From Clostridia bacterium (GTDB lineage Bacteria; Bacillota; Clostridia; Oscillospirales; Ruminococcaceae): a stretch of 64,000 bases of DNA. The stretch is taken from contig RZZW01000012.1 in NCBI GenBank assembly GCA_009929695.1, forward strand, positions 1-64,000. Direction: 5' to 3'. The notes under the pieces were generated by a model. The model did no database searches, was not told the DNA's origin, and saw only the letters and a program-made list of their open reading frames with translations. Shown in pieces: positions 17,313-26,215 of this stretch; the stretch's first letter is position 1; every line of letters starts with the position of its first letter. Made by a program: the position numbers and the translations under genes.

Positions 17313-18146
17313 GTGACTATCGAGAGAGTGCTAAATAACAACGCGGCGCTTGTGCGTGAAAACGGCGCAGAGCTTGTCGTGCTCGGCAAAGGCGTTGCGT
17401 TCGGAGCAAATACAGGCGACGAGGTTGACGCTGCGCGCGTCGAGAAAAAATTCAAATTCGAGGACGCGGCGTTAACGCGTTTTCAGCAGACGGTTGCCGA
17501 TATCCCGTCAGAGCATTTTGCTCTCGCCTACCGCGCTATAAATTACGCGCAGGAAACGCTCGGCAAAAAGCTCAACGACAGCATTTATATCACACTGCCC
17601 GACCATATCTCGACGGCGCTCGTGCGCTATCGCGAAAATATCCCGCTCACAAACCCGTTTAAATGGGACGTAAAGCGTTTTTATCCCGAGGAATATAAGG
17701 TCGGCGTGCATATAAATAATATGGTTAAGGACGAGTTTGACGTGCTCTTTCTCGACGACGAGGCCGCGTTTATGGCGCTGCATCTTGTCAACGCCGAGAC
17801 AGGCGAGAGCGCCGAGCTTTCAATCGCGTATGACATCACCACAATAATTCAAGAGGTCTGCGCGTTCGTGAAGGACTATTACGGCAAAAGCTTCGATGAG
17901 GACAGCACAGCCTATTACCGCTTTATCACCCACACAAAGTTCCTCGCACAGCGCCTTTGCCTTGACCAACACTTCGCCGAGGAAGAAAACAGCATAATTT
18001 TAAACATGGTCGAGCGCCAACACCCCAAAGCCTACGCCTGTGCAATCGGCGTAAAAGAAATGCTCGGCGAAAAGCACGGATATAGTATAGATAAAAATGA
18101 GATAATATATATGGCGGTGCACATCGCAAGCATAGCCGCCGCCTAA
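17313..18146 (+). CDS. LicT/BglG family transcription antiterminator
   Basis: The start is GTG 17313, seven bases after AAAGGAG. The 277-residue protein has an N-terminal CAT RNA-binding domain (about 1-55) and two PTS regulatory domains. The four regulatory histidines of the family appear intact: LPDHIS and ALHLVNA in PRD1, FITHTKF and MAVHIAS in PRD2. Such proteins bind a ribonucleic antiterminator hairpin and prevent termination when a PTS sugar is available. No PTS gene or sugar hydrolase is found near it, and no clear antiterminator sequence was seen, so its target is unknown. The gene has its own promoter and terminator. Confidence 0.85.
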   Translation: MTIERVLNNNAALVRENGAELVVLGKGVAFGANTGDEVDAARVEKKFKFEDAALTRFQQTVADIPSEHFALAYRAINYAQETLGKKLNDSIYITLPDHISTALVRYRENIPLTNPFKWDVKRFYPEEYKVGVHINNMVKDEFDVLFLDDEAAFMALHLVNAETGESAELSIAYDITTIIQEVCAFVKDYYGKSFDEDSTAYYRFITHTKFLAQRLCLDQHFAEEENSIILNMVERQHPKAYACAIGVKEMLGEKHGYSIDKNEIIYMAVHIASIAAA

Positions 18147-18155
18147 ATTTTGTCA

Positions 18156-18184
18156 AAACCGACGCAATCGGCGCGGTTTTTAAT
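18156..18184 (+). terminator. Terminator after the antiterminator gene
   Basis: AAACCG-a-CGC pairs with GCG-CGGTTT around a five-base loop, followed by five T. It lies 10 bp after the stop codon and upstream of the ABC transporter genes. Confidence 0.65.
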
Positions 18185-18214
18185 AATTCTTTTTACTTAA
18201 GAGGGGGAAATTTC

Positions 18215-18970
18215 ATGAAAAAAGTTATTCGCATTATCTCAGCAGCAATGGCGCTCGCGCTCATTTTCAGCCTTGCCGCCTGCGGCAAATCGGGCGAAAA
18301 AACGTACGTCGTCGCAACAGACACCACCTTTGCACCGTTTGAGTTCACAGACGCAAGTGGAAAATTTGTCGGCATCGACGTAGACATTTTAGCCGCAGTC
18401 GCGGAGGATCAGGGCTTTAAATATGAGCTAAAATCACTCGGCTTTGACGCGGCAGTCGCAGCGCTTGAATCAAATCAGGCCGACGGCGTTATCGCGGGCA
18501 TGAGCATCACCGACACCCGCAAAGAAAAATACGACTTCTCATCAGCATACTACGATTCCGGCGTCGTCATAGCCGTCAACGGAGACTCAGCGACAGCCAC
18601 AATCGACGACCTTAAAGGCAAAACAATCGCCGTCAAAAACGGCACAGAGGGCGCAACCTACGCCGAGAGCATCAAGGACGAATACGGCCTGACGCTCACA
18701 TATTTTGACGATTCTGCGCTGATGTATCAAGAGGTCAAAACAGGCGGCGCGGCAGCGTGCGTTGAAGATTATCCCGTCATGGGCTACGGCATTTCGCAGG
18801 GTAACGGTCTTAAAATGATAGGCGACATGGTTCAAGGCTCGTCCTACGGCTTCGCAGTAATGAAGGGCAAAAACGCCGAGCTTTTGACAAAATTCGAGAC
18901 AGGCTTGCAAAACATAATTAAAAACGGCAAATATCAGGAGATTTTAGACAAATATATCGCAAAAGCATAA
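18215..18970 (+). CDS. Amino-acid ABC transporter substrate-binding lipoprotein
   Basis: The 251-residue protein has a lipoprotein signal with lipobox LAAC at about residue 22. It then follows the SBP_bac_3 (GlnH/HisJ) pattern: FAPFEFTDASGKFVGIDVDI, the hinge and ligand segments AGMSITDTRKEKYDFS, AVKNGTEG and a late YQEILDKY. It probably binds a polar amino acid outside the membrane and delivers it to the permease encoded 27 bp downstream. The particular amino acid cannot be told. The SD GAGGGGGAA precedes ATG. Confidence 0.9.
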   Translation: MKKVIRIISAAMALALIFSLAACGKSGEKTYVVATDTTFAPFEFTDASGKFVGIDVDILAAVAEDQGFKYELKSLGFDAAVAALESNQADGVIAGMSITDTRKEKYDFSSAYYDSGVVIAVNGDSATATIDDLKGKTIAVKNGTEGATYAESIKDEYGLTLTYFDDSALMYQEVKTGGAAACVEDYPVMGYGISQGNGLKMIGDMVQGSSYGFAVMKGKNAELLTKFETGLQNIIKNGKYQEILDKYIAKA

Positions 18971-18997
18971 TCGCAACCTTTATTTTACGGAGAAAGT

Positions 18998-19678
18998 ATG
19001 GATTTTTTAACAGTTGTAAAAGAAGCCTCGCCTATGCTGTTTAGCGGCATGGGCATAACGATACTTGTCACGGTGTATGCGCTTGTCATAGCGTTTATCC
19101 TCGGCATAGCAGCGTGCCTTATGTGCATATCAGACTCAAAAGTGCTCAATTTAATCTCGCGCTTTTACGTTTGGGTCATACGCGGCACGCCGTTCATCGT
19201 TCAGCTTTTCATTATATATTTCGGCATTCCACAGCTAATTCAGTCGCTCGGCGCGTCCGGCTTCCGCATGACGTCAATGCAGGCGGCGGTCATCACACTG
19301 TCGCTCAACGCGGGCGCGTATATGGCAGAGATTTTTCGCGGCGGCATACAGGCTGTGGACATCGGCCAAATGGAGGCCGCGCGCAGCCTTGCACTGCCCA
19401 AATGGACGGCGATGCGCAAGGTCATTTTGCCACAGGCGGTGCGCATATGCATACCGTCGCTCGGCAACCAGTTCATCATCACACTAAAGGATTCCTCGCT
19501 CGCGCAGGTCATCGGCCTCGCCGAGATAGTTTATCAAGGCAAAATCTACGTCGGCCGCACAATGCAGTCGTTTTCAACCTACCTGCTCATAGGTATTTTC
19601 TATCTTGTGCTTATATCAATTCTACAATTCGCCCTGAGCAAAATCGAAAAACGTCTTGCTTTAGGAAGAAGAACATAA
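18998..19678 (+). CDS. Amino-acid ABC transporter permease (HisM/GlnP type)
   Basis: The 226-residue protein has five membrane helices. The EAA loop that contacts the ATPase reads EAARSLALPKWTAMRKVILP, and WVIRGTPFIVQLF is typical of polar amino-acid permeases. It pairs with the binding lipoprotein gene upstream. The ATP-binding subunit normally encoded next is missing. Family A copy 4 starts immediately after this stop codon, and the next gene is on the other strand. The ATPase must be encoded elsewhere or shared. Confidence 0.9.
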   Translation: MDFLTVVKEASPMLFSGMGITILVTVYALVIAFILGIAACLMCISDSKVLNLISRFYVWVIRGTPFIVQLFIIYFGIPQLIQSLGASGFRMTSMQAAVITLSLNAGAYMAEIFRGGIQAVDIGQMEAARSLALPKWTAMRKVILPQAVRICIPSLGNQFIITLKDSSLAQVIGLAEIVYQGKIYVGRTMQSFSTYLLIGIFYLVLISILQFALSKIEKRLALGRRT

Positions 19679-19828
19679 TCAAAGAAGAAATAAGAAAGAA
19701 GAAAGAAAAAGTAAGGAGTGACACCTGCGGGTGTCACATTCTAATGGATAGCAACACCCCATTAGAATGTGATTGCCGCAGCAATCACTCCTTACTTCTT
19801 ATTTCTTCTTTTTTCTATCTTCTTTTAT
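19679..19828. repeat. Family A palindromic element, copy 4 (long form)
   Basis: It fills the entire gap between two convergent stop codons. Inner stems are GTGACACCTGCGGGTGTCAC, CATTCTAATGG/CCATTAGAATG and GTGATTGCCGCAGCAATCAC. Confidence 0.88.
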
Positions 19829-20947
19829 TTATTTTTCCTGCCAAATAGGCTCTTTCAAAACCCATCTTTCATATTCGTCTTTTTTGAATATGTCGCGGTT
19901 GTAGAATTTGTCGATTATCGCCCAAAATTCGGTGTCGGTGTAGCCGCAGAAATTGCAGAAATCGCGCACGGATAATGGGTCAAGTGCGCCGTCTCGCTGT
20001 TTTATTATCTCAATGGCTTCAGGGCGCGTCAACATGCCGTAGCGGATATATCGCGCCGTGTAGTCAGTCGCTGCGGCGTGTCCGAATTTCGGATATTTAA
20101 GCCATGAATGGACTAGATACGCGCGGGAATCAATCTGGTCAAAATTCTCCGCGTGGTGCGTTCTGTCCCACTCGTGAGTGAGGTCATGGAAGCCGTGCGC
20201 CTTTGCAATTTGGTAGTTTTTATAGCTGTTCCACGGCACAAAATAGCTCATGTAGAACGGGTCAAGCTTCGCGAGCTCGTCCTTGTCCGGCGCAAGCGTC
20301 AGCGATAAATCCTGCGCCGTCACGCCGTCGCCAAGCAGCTCGTCCATCGGCATACCAACGGCCACGCCGTTTTCAATTTGGTCTTTGGCGCTGTACGTCT
20401 CAACGTCGTTGCCGCCGCCATACTCAAAGCTCACGTTCTCGCCATAGCACAGCATCGGCGTGTTAAATTTCGCCGCCATGTGCAGGGGGAACGTGTAAAT
20501 CAGGCGGTCAACATACCACGTTGGCTTGCCGTATTTTTCAAAAAATTTGCGCATGAGCGTTTTCTGCACCTTGATATTCGGCTTGCAGGAGATGATGGTG
20601 CAGCCAAATTCTTCGCTTATGTTTTTGATGTTGTGCACGCCCGCGTCAGTCATCGGGAAGTTGTCCTCAACGCTGAAAAGAATGGGGTTCATGTGCATGA
20701 CCTCTTTTAGCATATACACCTGAAAATGGCTGTCCTTGCCGCCGGACGCCGCCACAGCACAGTCGTAGCCGCCCGGCCCGTTGCAGCCGCGATATTTGTC
20801 GCACAGCGCTTCAAATTCCTTAAATCTCGCCGCCCAGTCAACGTCGCTGCGGTGCTCGTAATGTCTGCAAGCACTGCAAACGCCCTCTGCGTCAAACGTT
20901 ATGCCGGGTCGAGTGTCCGGCATGGTGCATCTTGTACAATATTTCAT
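19829..20947 (-). CDS. N-acetyl sugar amidotransferase, WbpG/PseA family
   Basis: The start ATG 20947 follows GGAGAAACC. The 372-residue protein carries an N-terminal zinc knuckle (CTRCTMPDTRPG and CSAC), a PP-loop ATPase motif (AASGGKDS) and a C-terminal CNFCGY pair. Family members (WbpG in Pseudomonas, PseA and PtmG in Campylobacter) turn an N-acetyl group of a surface sugar into an acetamidino group. With the legionaminate genes at 25-38.5 kb, the likely product is an acetamidino-nonulosonate. The HisH/HisF-like ammonia-supplying partners known for WbpG are not encoded nearby. It is the last gene of the MBOAT-SGNH-transferase minus-strand cluster. Confidence 0.85.
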   Translation of the reverse strand: MKYCTRCTMPDTRPGITFDAEGVCSACRHYEHRSDVDWAARFKEFEALCDKYRGCNGPGGYDCAVAASGGKDSHFQVYMLKEVMHMNPILFSVEDNFPMTDAGVHNIKNISEEFGCTIISCKPNIKVQKTLMRKFFEKYGKPTWYVDRLIYTFPLHMAAKFNTPMLCYGENVSFEYGGGNDVETYSAKDQIENGVAVGMPMDELLGDGVTAQDLSLTLAPDKDELAKLDPFYMSYFVPWNSYKNYQIAKAHGFHDLTHEWDRTHHAENFDQIDSRAYLVHSWLKYPKFGHAAATDYTARYIRYGMLTRPEAIEIIKQRDGALDPLSVRDFCNFCGYTDTEFWAIIDKFYNRDIFKKDEYERWVLKEPIWQEK

Positions 20948-20977
20948 AGTGGTTTCTCCTTTGTTTATGTTTCTATT

Positions 20978-21059
20978 CGTAGGGCGTGACGACCTCGGCA
21001 CGCCGTTAGCTTTGTGAGAACCGCCGGTATTCGGTGCGCCGAGTCGTCGCACCCTACGG
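20978..21059. repeat. Family D palindrome
   Basis: CGTAGGGCGTGACGACCTCG and CGAGTCGTCGCACCCTACG arms. Its end overlaps the stop codon (21054-21056) of the upstream transferase gene, so the repeat supplies that stop. Confidence 0.85.
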
Positions 21060-22367
21060 ACAGCGTTTTATGAATATCTTGTCACTCATTTTTTTAACAT
21101 CCGCCTTGCTAATGTGTGCCTTGTCAATATATCCGTAAATTCTCCCCGCAAAATCGGCAAATTTCGGTGCTATGCGTTTAAACACAGCGGGGTTCAGCTT
21201 CATCGCGTACATCGCGTGTATGCCAAGCAACGCAAAAAATTTAAGCGCGTTGAAATGCGGCTTAAACGGCGGCGCAAAGGGGTCGTCGCGCGGCTCGTTT
21301 TTGAGCACATCTTCAAGCAAATCCGCCATGCGCACATATGCGGGCGTGTCGCTCTTGTCAAAATATCCCTCAATTATTTCCTTTTTAATAGGAAATTCCG
21401 CGTCGCTGCCCGCAAGCTTTTCAAACTCGTCATACGTAGTCACATAATCAGCGCCCGCATAAATAACAGGGTCAAACTCGTGCTCAATCGGCTGTGGGCG
21501 CAGTATGCGGCAGCTTTTGCCCGCAAAATACACCTCGGCAATCGCCGTGCTCATCCATATAAAAATCTCGTCCGCCGCGACAATCCACTGCCGCACGCTG
21601 TCCGCAAATATAACGTGAAAATTGCTCCGCCTTGCCGCCAATTCCTCAAGCGCGGGGCTGTTCCATTCGCTCGGGTGCCTCCTGTAAACAAGCTCTGTTT
21701 CAGGGTGCGCCTCAAGATATTTGTCAAACCAAGCAAGCGTCGCCGCCATGCTCTCGCGGTTTGTTTTGGCAAAACCGGTAAAGTCCTCGCCCGCCATCTG
21801 CGACAGCTCCGCAACCTCTTTTTCGTCCATGCTCGCGTAGCCAAACGACGATATATAAAGCATAAGCAGCTTGTTTTCGTCAAGCCCAAATTCCCTGCAA
21901 AGCTGCGCCTTATTTTTAAAATATCCGTCAAATTGCGGGCGTAAAAAGTCCATCATAACAGCGCCTGTCACAGGGCAGTTTTTCTCGTCCATGCCGTGCG
22001 CCACAAGCCGCTCGCGCGTGCGCTTGCCCCAGCAGGTCTGCACGCATTTTTTGGCGTTGCCGTTAAAATTAAACCACGCGCCTTCCTCCTGCGTGTCGCT
22101 TAACATCTGCTCCCAGTGCAAATTTACAACCTTTTTGCACACGCCCACATTATTATAAACGTGGCTGTTTATCGCCTCGTCGTCGTACATACAGCTTGAA
22201 ACGACAACTTTAGGCTTTTTCCATGTGAAATATTTTAGCTTTTTGCGGTCTAAAAGCTGATGAATTTCCGCCGTGTAGCCGCGCCGTTCAAGCTCCGCCT
22301 TTATCAGCAAAATGCTCTCGTATTCGCGCACAACGTGCTCGTAAAGTATAAGGAAATCAAGCCCCAT
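21054..22367 (-). CDS. Surface carbohydrate biosynthesis protein, GT-B-like transferase
   Basis: The 437-residue protein is soluble and looks like a GT-B transferase. An N-terminal sugar-nucleotide-type half (FLILYEHVVREYESI) is followed by a C-terminal half with YRRHPSEW and IWMSTAIAEVYFAGKSC. These resemble the RxHP and ST..E elements of CDP-glycerol phosphotransferases and of proteins annotated as surface polysaccharide biosynthesis proteins beside nonulosonate genes. It may transfer a nonulosonate or related sugar to a surface glycan. That assignment is inference. Its last codons and stop lie in a family D repeat. It lies 3 bp from the SGNH-like gene and is surely co-transcribed with it. 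Confidence 0.6.
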   Translation of the reverse strand: MGLDFLILYEHVVREYESILLIKAELERRGYTAEIHQLLDRKKLKYFTWKKPKVVVSSCMYDDEAINSHVYNNVGVCKKVVNLHWEQMLSDTQEEGAWFNFNGNAKKCVQTCWGKRTRERLVAHGMDEKNCPVTGAVMMDFLRPQFDGYFKNKAQLCREFGLDENKLLMLYISSFGYASMDEKEVAELSQMAGEDFTGFAKTNRESMAATLAWFDKYLEAHPETELVYRRHPSEWNSPALEELAARRSNFHVIFADSVRQWIVAADEIFIWMSTAIAEVYFAGKSCRILRPQPIEHEFDPVIYAGADYVTTYDEFEKLAGSDAEFPIKKEIIEGYFDKSDTPAYVRMADLLEDVLKNEPRDDPFAPPFKPHFNALKFFALLGIHAMYAMKLNPAVFKRIAPKFADFAGRIYGYIDKAHISKADVKKMSDKIFIKRCP

Positions 22368-22370
22368 GCG

Positions 22371-23297
22371 TCATTTCACCTCACTGAAAAGCGTTTTTGT
22401 AAAGTCCGGCAGGCCGTGCCGGGTGTCAAGATGAAAGCCGTCGTAATACGCCGTGTCGGGGTAGCTCGGCGCGTGTTGCCACTCGTAGTCAAGCACCTGC
22501 GCTCCGCTTGCCTTTATGGCGGCTAAAGCGGGCTGCATGGCGGTGTCAATGCCGTTTGGCTCGCACACTAAAACGCGCACGCTCTCATCCATCGGCGGCA
22601 AAACAATTGTCAAATCAACGCCGTTTTCGCGGCAGAAATCAGCCATTTCAAGCAGCTTTTCAAGCGCCGCTTCATTTATCGCATATCCTGCGCAAACGCT
22701 TTGCAAAGTGCCCGCGTAATCAAGCAAGCCCTGCCTAAATTGCAGTTTATTTCCGTTTGCGTCAACATATTCATCGGAGGTGTGCTCGGCTGTCTCCTCA
22801 ATGTCGGGCAGCCCGCGTAGCTTGTCGCTTATAACCGTCAGTGTGTTGATGTTATATTCAAGGTTAAACACATATGCTGCGGGGTTTTCAAGCTGTGTTT
22901 CAAGCGTCGCCATGCGGTTTGCCGTGCGGTAATTGAGGTTTAAGGTGTAGAATGAAACGCCGAAAACCGCCTTGTCAATCTGCGGAAATTTTTTGTATAA
23001 ATAGTAAAATTCGTCGATGCTTTCCTCTAGGCTTGCGCCGCCGTAAGACACATTTGCGTATTCACGCCCCGCCGTCTCATTCACAAGCGCCATGTCAAAA
23101 TGCGCCATGCGGCTGTCACCTAAGATTATAGCGCTTTTCGGCGCGTTTTCATAGGCTCTTATGCGAGAAATCGGTGAATTATCGCTGCCGTTTTTCCTAA
23201 GCCCAAAATAATTATTAGGCTCAAACGCAACAAAAACAGCAAGATATATAAAGATTGGCGCAAGCGCAAGGCACAGCTTTGGAAGTATTTTTTTCAT
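22371..23297 (-). CDS. SGNH-hydrolase-like membrane-anchored protein
   Basis: The 308-residue protein has an N-terminal membrane anchor (LCLALAPIFIYLAVFVAF) and an extracytoplasmic SGNH-like domain. Block I is ILGDSRMAH (GDS Ser), the mid-region has FGVSFYTLN, and the C-terminal DGFHLDTRHG would carry the Asp-His pair. Such proteins (AlgX/AlgJ or DltD-like) commonly pair with MBOAT acyltransferases to O-acetylate a surface polymer. The gene is 15 bp downstream of an MBOAT gene, which supports that role. The SD lies just before ATG. Confidence 0.75.
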   Translation of the reverse strand: MKKILPKLCLALAPIFIYLAVFVAFEPNNYFGLRKNGSDNSPISRIRAYENAPKSAIILGDSRMAHFDMALVNETAGREYANVSYGGASLEESIDEFYYLYKKFPQIDKAVFGVSFYTLNLNYRTANRMATLETQLENPAAYVFNLEYNINTLTVISDKLRGLPDIEETAEHTSDEYVDANGNKLQFRQGLLDYAGTLQSVCAGYAINEAALEKLLEMADFCRENGVDLTIVLPPMDESVRVLVCEPNGIDTAMQPALAAIKASGAQVLDYEWQHAPSYPDTAYYDGFHLDTRHGLPDFTKTLFSEVK

Positions 23298-23312
23298 TAT
23301 TTCATACCTCCC

Positions 23313-24833
23313 TTAAAACCCTGCGTAGGCAAAGCTGACAGTGCCAAACCCGCCGCTTTGCATTATAAACGCCGCCAAAATAAGCGCGATTAACACATAG
23401 TAAACAGCCCAGCGTTTGCCCACAGACAGCGCCGCGACGCTATTTGCTATTTGCTTGTCCTTGCATTTAAAGCACTGCCGCCAGTCTGTATAAATTCCTA
23501 TCACCATTACCAAAAGTATAAATGCAAAATACGCAAGCACCATTATGCTTTTTGCGTAAAAGCCGTTTTGCACAGCCGATGAAGTGTCGGCAAAAAACTG
23601 CGAGACGCTAACGCCGCTAAACTGCCGAGCAAGATAGCTAAAGCATCCGCCCACAGTTCCGTCCGCAAGCAGCCCAATGCGGAAAAACACAAGGCTCTCT
23701 GTCCACAAAATAAACACGCTCACCGTTTTAAAAATGCGCAGCGGCAAAGAGGGCTTTTTCTTCGGCTTTTTGTAATATTTGTGCAAAAGCTCCTCGCCCA
23801 CGCGGTAAAGCGCCTGCAAGCAGCCCCAAATCACAAACGGCAGCGTGTTTCCGTGCCAAAAGCCGCTTATTATAAACACAAGCGCCACGCTTGAAATCAC
23901 AGGCGGCTTGCCGTTATCTAGCCTTTTGCCGACGACAGGCAGCTTTGTGAACGGGCGCGACCACACAAGCGGCATGAAGATATAATCTTGCAGCCACGAC
24001 GAGAGCGAGATGTGCCAGCGGTTCCAAAAGCCCGAAAAGTTCGTCGCAAAATACGGCGTTTTAAAGTTTACAGGCACGTCAAGCCCAAGTAAAAGCGCAC
24101 TGCCACGCGCAATATCGCTGTACCCCGCAAACTCAAAATAAAGCTGAAACGCGTACACAAACGCCGCAAAAATAAGCGTCAAGCCGCTGTAATTATTCAT
24201 GTTGTTAAAAATTTCGTTAACGTAAAGCCCAAGCACGTTGGCTATTGCAATCTGCTTAAAAAAGCCGAAAAGCATTAGCCGCAATGCGTCGCAAACGCGC
24301 TGTGCGTCAAGGTTGCGAGCTTTTTCAAGCTGTGGCAATAGGCTTTTTGCGCGGCAGATAGGCCCTGAGGTTATTGTGCCAAAAAAGCTTATAAATACGC
24401 CGTATGCGCATAAATCGCGGCTCGCCGCCATGTCGCGGCGGTAAACGTCCACGATATAGCTTATCGACGCGAACGTGTAAAAGCTTATCCCAAGCGGAAA
24501 CGGCAGCGCCGTCGCAAGAAAAAGGTTAAAATATTTAAACACGCAAAGCACAAGCACACACGTCGCAACAGCCGCCGCCATAAGCCGCGTGCGCCTTTTG
24601 CCGTCGGCCGCGTCAATTGCACGCGCAATATAAAATGTAAACAGCGCCGACGCAACAAGCACCAAAATCGGCAAAGCCCTGTGCAGCAGTGTGCCGTTTT
24701 TTGGCAGATTAAAGCCGTAAAACACAAAGCTTGCCGCAAGCAGAACAACATTTTGCAGCCTTTTGGGCAATATAAAATATAACGCGGCAACGCACACAAG
24801 AAACAGTGCATACCAAGCACTTGTAAGTGTCAT
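23313..24833 (-). CDS. MBOAT-family O-acyltransferase (AlgI/DltB-like)
   Basis: This 506-residue polytopic protein has about eleven membrane helices. The MBOAT signature includes FPLGISFYTFASISYIVDVY, FAGYSDIARGSALLLG, FWNRWHISLSSWLQDYIF and the catalytic His in SGFWHGNTLPFVIWG. It would move acyl groups, usually acetyl, across the membrane for O-acylation of a surface glycan, with the SGNH-like protein as partner. It heads the minus-strand cluster that diverges from the legionaminate operon. GGGAG seven bases upstream supports the start. Confidence 0.88.
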   Translation of the reverse strand: MTLTSAWYALFLVCVAALYFILPKRLQNVVLLAASFVFYGFNLPKNGTLLHRALPILVLVASALFTFYIARAIDAADGKRRTRLMAAAVATCVLVLCVFKYFNLFLATALPFPLGISFYTFASISYIVDVYRRDMAASRDLCAYGVFISFFGTITSGPICRAKSLLPQLEKARNLDAQRVCDALRLMLFGFFKQIAIANVLGLYVNEIFNNMNNYSGLTLIFAAFVYAFQLYFEFAGYSDIARGSALLLGLDVPVNFKTPYFATNFSGFWNRWHISLSSWLQDYIFMPLVWSRPFTKLPVVGKRLDNGKPPVISSVALVFIISGFWHGNTLPFVIWGCLQALYRVGEELLHKYYKKPKKKPSLPLRIFKTVSVFILWTESLVFFRIGLLADGTVGGCFSYLARQFSGVSVSQFFADTSSAVQNGFYAKSIMVLAYFAFILLVMVIGIYTDWRQCFKCKDKQIANSVAALSVGKRWAVYYVLIALILAAFIMQSGGFGTVSFAYAGF

Positions 24834-24869
24834 TTAAAGTCTCCCTTTGTATAAATGCGGCATAGCTTT

Positions 24870-24935
24870 TCGGGACGGAAAACCCGTCCCCTACAAACCC
24901 GCGGGGAGCTTGTAGGGGCGGCGTTTCGCCTCCTG
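24870..24935. repeat. Family D palindromes between divergent operons
   Basis: GGGACGGAAAACCCGTCCCCTAC and GTAGGGGCGGCGTTTCGCC are two short GTAGGGG-ended units in opposite orientation. Confidence 0.7.
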
Positions 24936-25013
24936 CAACCGCAGCTATCTAATTTGAGTCCATATATTATGCTTAGTATTTAATTGTAACAGCCCACCGC
25001 CGTTTTGTAAAGG

Positions 25014-25042
25014 TTGAAAAAACACATAATATATAGTATAAT
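25014..25042 (+). promoter_or_regulatory. Promoter of the legionaminate operon
   Basis: TTGAAA (25014-25019), a 17-bp spacer and TATAAT (25037-25042). The legB ATG at 25087 follows with SD AAAAGGAG. Confidence 0.8.
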
Positions 25043-25086
25043 ACTAACCGAGTATACAGAATTTCACCGAAAAGGAGCTTACATAT

Positions 25087-26070
25087 ATGTCAAACACAGT
25101 TATGGTAACAGGCGCAGACGGCTTTATAGGCAGCCACCTCACAGAGGAGCTTGTTAAAAAAGGCGAAAAGGTAAAGGCGTTTTGCTACTACAATTCCTTT
25201 GGCACGTGCGGCTGGCTTGACACTCTCGCGCCCGAAATAAAAAGCGAAATCGAAATTTTCATGGGCGATGTGCGCGACCCCAACGGCGTGCGCACAGCTA
25301 TGCGCGGGCAGGATATTGTCTATCATTTGGCGGCGCTCATAGCCATTCCGTTCAGCTATCATTCGCCCGACAGCTACGTCGACACAAACATAAAAGGCAC
25401 GCTTAACATATTGCAGGCGGCGCGAGATTTAGACACAAAGCGCGTGCTCGTCACCTCAACAAGCGAGGTTTACGGCACGGCAAAATATGTGCCGATTGAC
25501 GAAAATCACCCGTTTCAGGGTCAAAGCCCGTATTCCGCCACAAAAATAGGCGCTGACCGCCTTGCCGAAAGCTTTTACCGCAGCTTTGATTTGCCGGTGT
25601 CAATAGTCCGTCCGTTCAACACCTACGGCCCCCGCCAAAGTGCGCGCGCGGTTATCCCGACAATCATCACACAGTTGCTTGCCGGCAAAACGGAAATTCG
25701 CCTCGGCAGTCTTACCCCGACGCGCGACTTTAACTATGTTAAAGACACCGCCCACGGCTTCATGGCGATTGCCGACTGCGACGCCGCGATAGGGCAGGAG
25801 ATTAATATTGCGACAGAGCGCGAAATATCAATCGGCGAGCTTGCCAACGAGCTTATAAGCCAAATAAACCCCGCCGCGAAAATCATCTGCGAGGAAGAGC
25901 GCCTTCGCCCCGAAAAAAGCGAGGTCAACCGCCTTCTCGGCAGCGCCGCAAAGCTGAAATCCATGACAAATTGGCAGCCGCAGTACACCTTCGAGCAAGG
26001 CCTAGCCGCGACAATAGAGTTTTTGCGCCAAAATTTGAAAGATTACAAAGTGGATATTTATAACGTGTAA
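25087..26070 (+). CDS. legB: NDP-N-acetylglucosamine 4,6-dehydratase (LegB-like)
   Basis: The 327-residue extended SDR has the NAD motif VTGADGFIGSH, the STSEVYG catalytic-Thr/Ser region and the YSATK dyad. The sequence VYHLAALIAIPFSYHSPDSY is characteristic of the LegB group, which makes the 4-keto-6-deoxy intermediate for legionaminic acid, in Campylobacter from GDP-GlcNAc. It is the first gene after the strong promoter. LegC, PtmE, LegI, LegG and LegF genes follow within 12.5 kb, separated here by a three-gene membrane cassette. Other 4,6-dehydratases are possible on sequence alone, but the context argues for LegB. Confidence 0.82.
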   Translation: MSNTVMVTGADGFIGSHLTEELVKKGEKVKAFCYYNSFGTCGWLDTLAPEIKSEIEIFMGDVRDPNGVRTAMRGQDIVYHLAALIAIPFSYHSPDSYVDTNIKGTLNILQAARDLDTKRVLVTSTSEVYGTAKYVPIDENHPFQGQSPYSATKIGADRLAESFYRSFDLPVSIVRPFNTYGPRQSARAVIPTIITQLLAGKTEIRLGSLTPTRDFNYVKDTAHGFMAIADCDAAIGQEINIATEREISIGELANELISQINPAAKIICEEERLRPEKSEVNRLLGSAAKLKSMTNWQPQYTFEQGLAATIEFLRQNLKDYKVDIYNV

Positions 26071-26082
26071 ATATTTAAACGT

Positions 26083-26165
26083 GCACCGTAGGGCGGGGGC
26101 TTGCTCCCGCCGAAACTTACGTTTAGCGGTTGCAACGGCGGGAGCAAGCCCCCGCCCTACGGTGC
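26083..26165. repeat. Family D palindrome, left border of the membrane cassette
   Basis: Arms GCACCGTAGGGCGGGGGCTT... and the exact complement ending CCCTACGGTGC surround a 23-base loop. The loop appears inverted in the copy at 30771-30853. Confidence 0.88.
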
Positions 26166-26215
26166 TTCGTGAGGTTTAAGCAAAAAATTCAAAATCAACA
26201 AAAGAGGGAGCGCGA

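Noticed and set aside
17280-18214. Search for a RAT antiterminator site near the BglG-type gene
   Set aside because: The terminator at 18156 is preceded by TGTCAAAACC, which recalls part of a RAT, but the 5' GGATTG-type half is missing.
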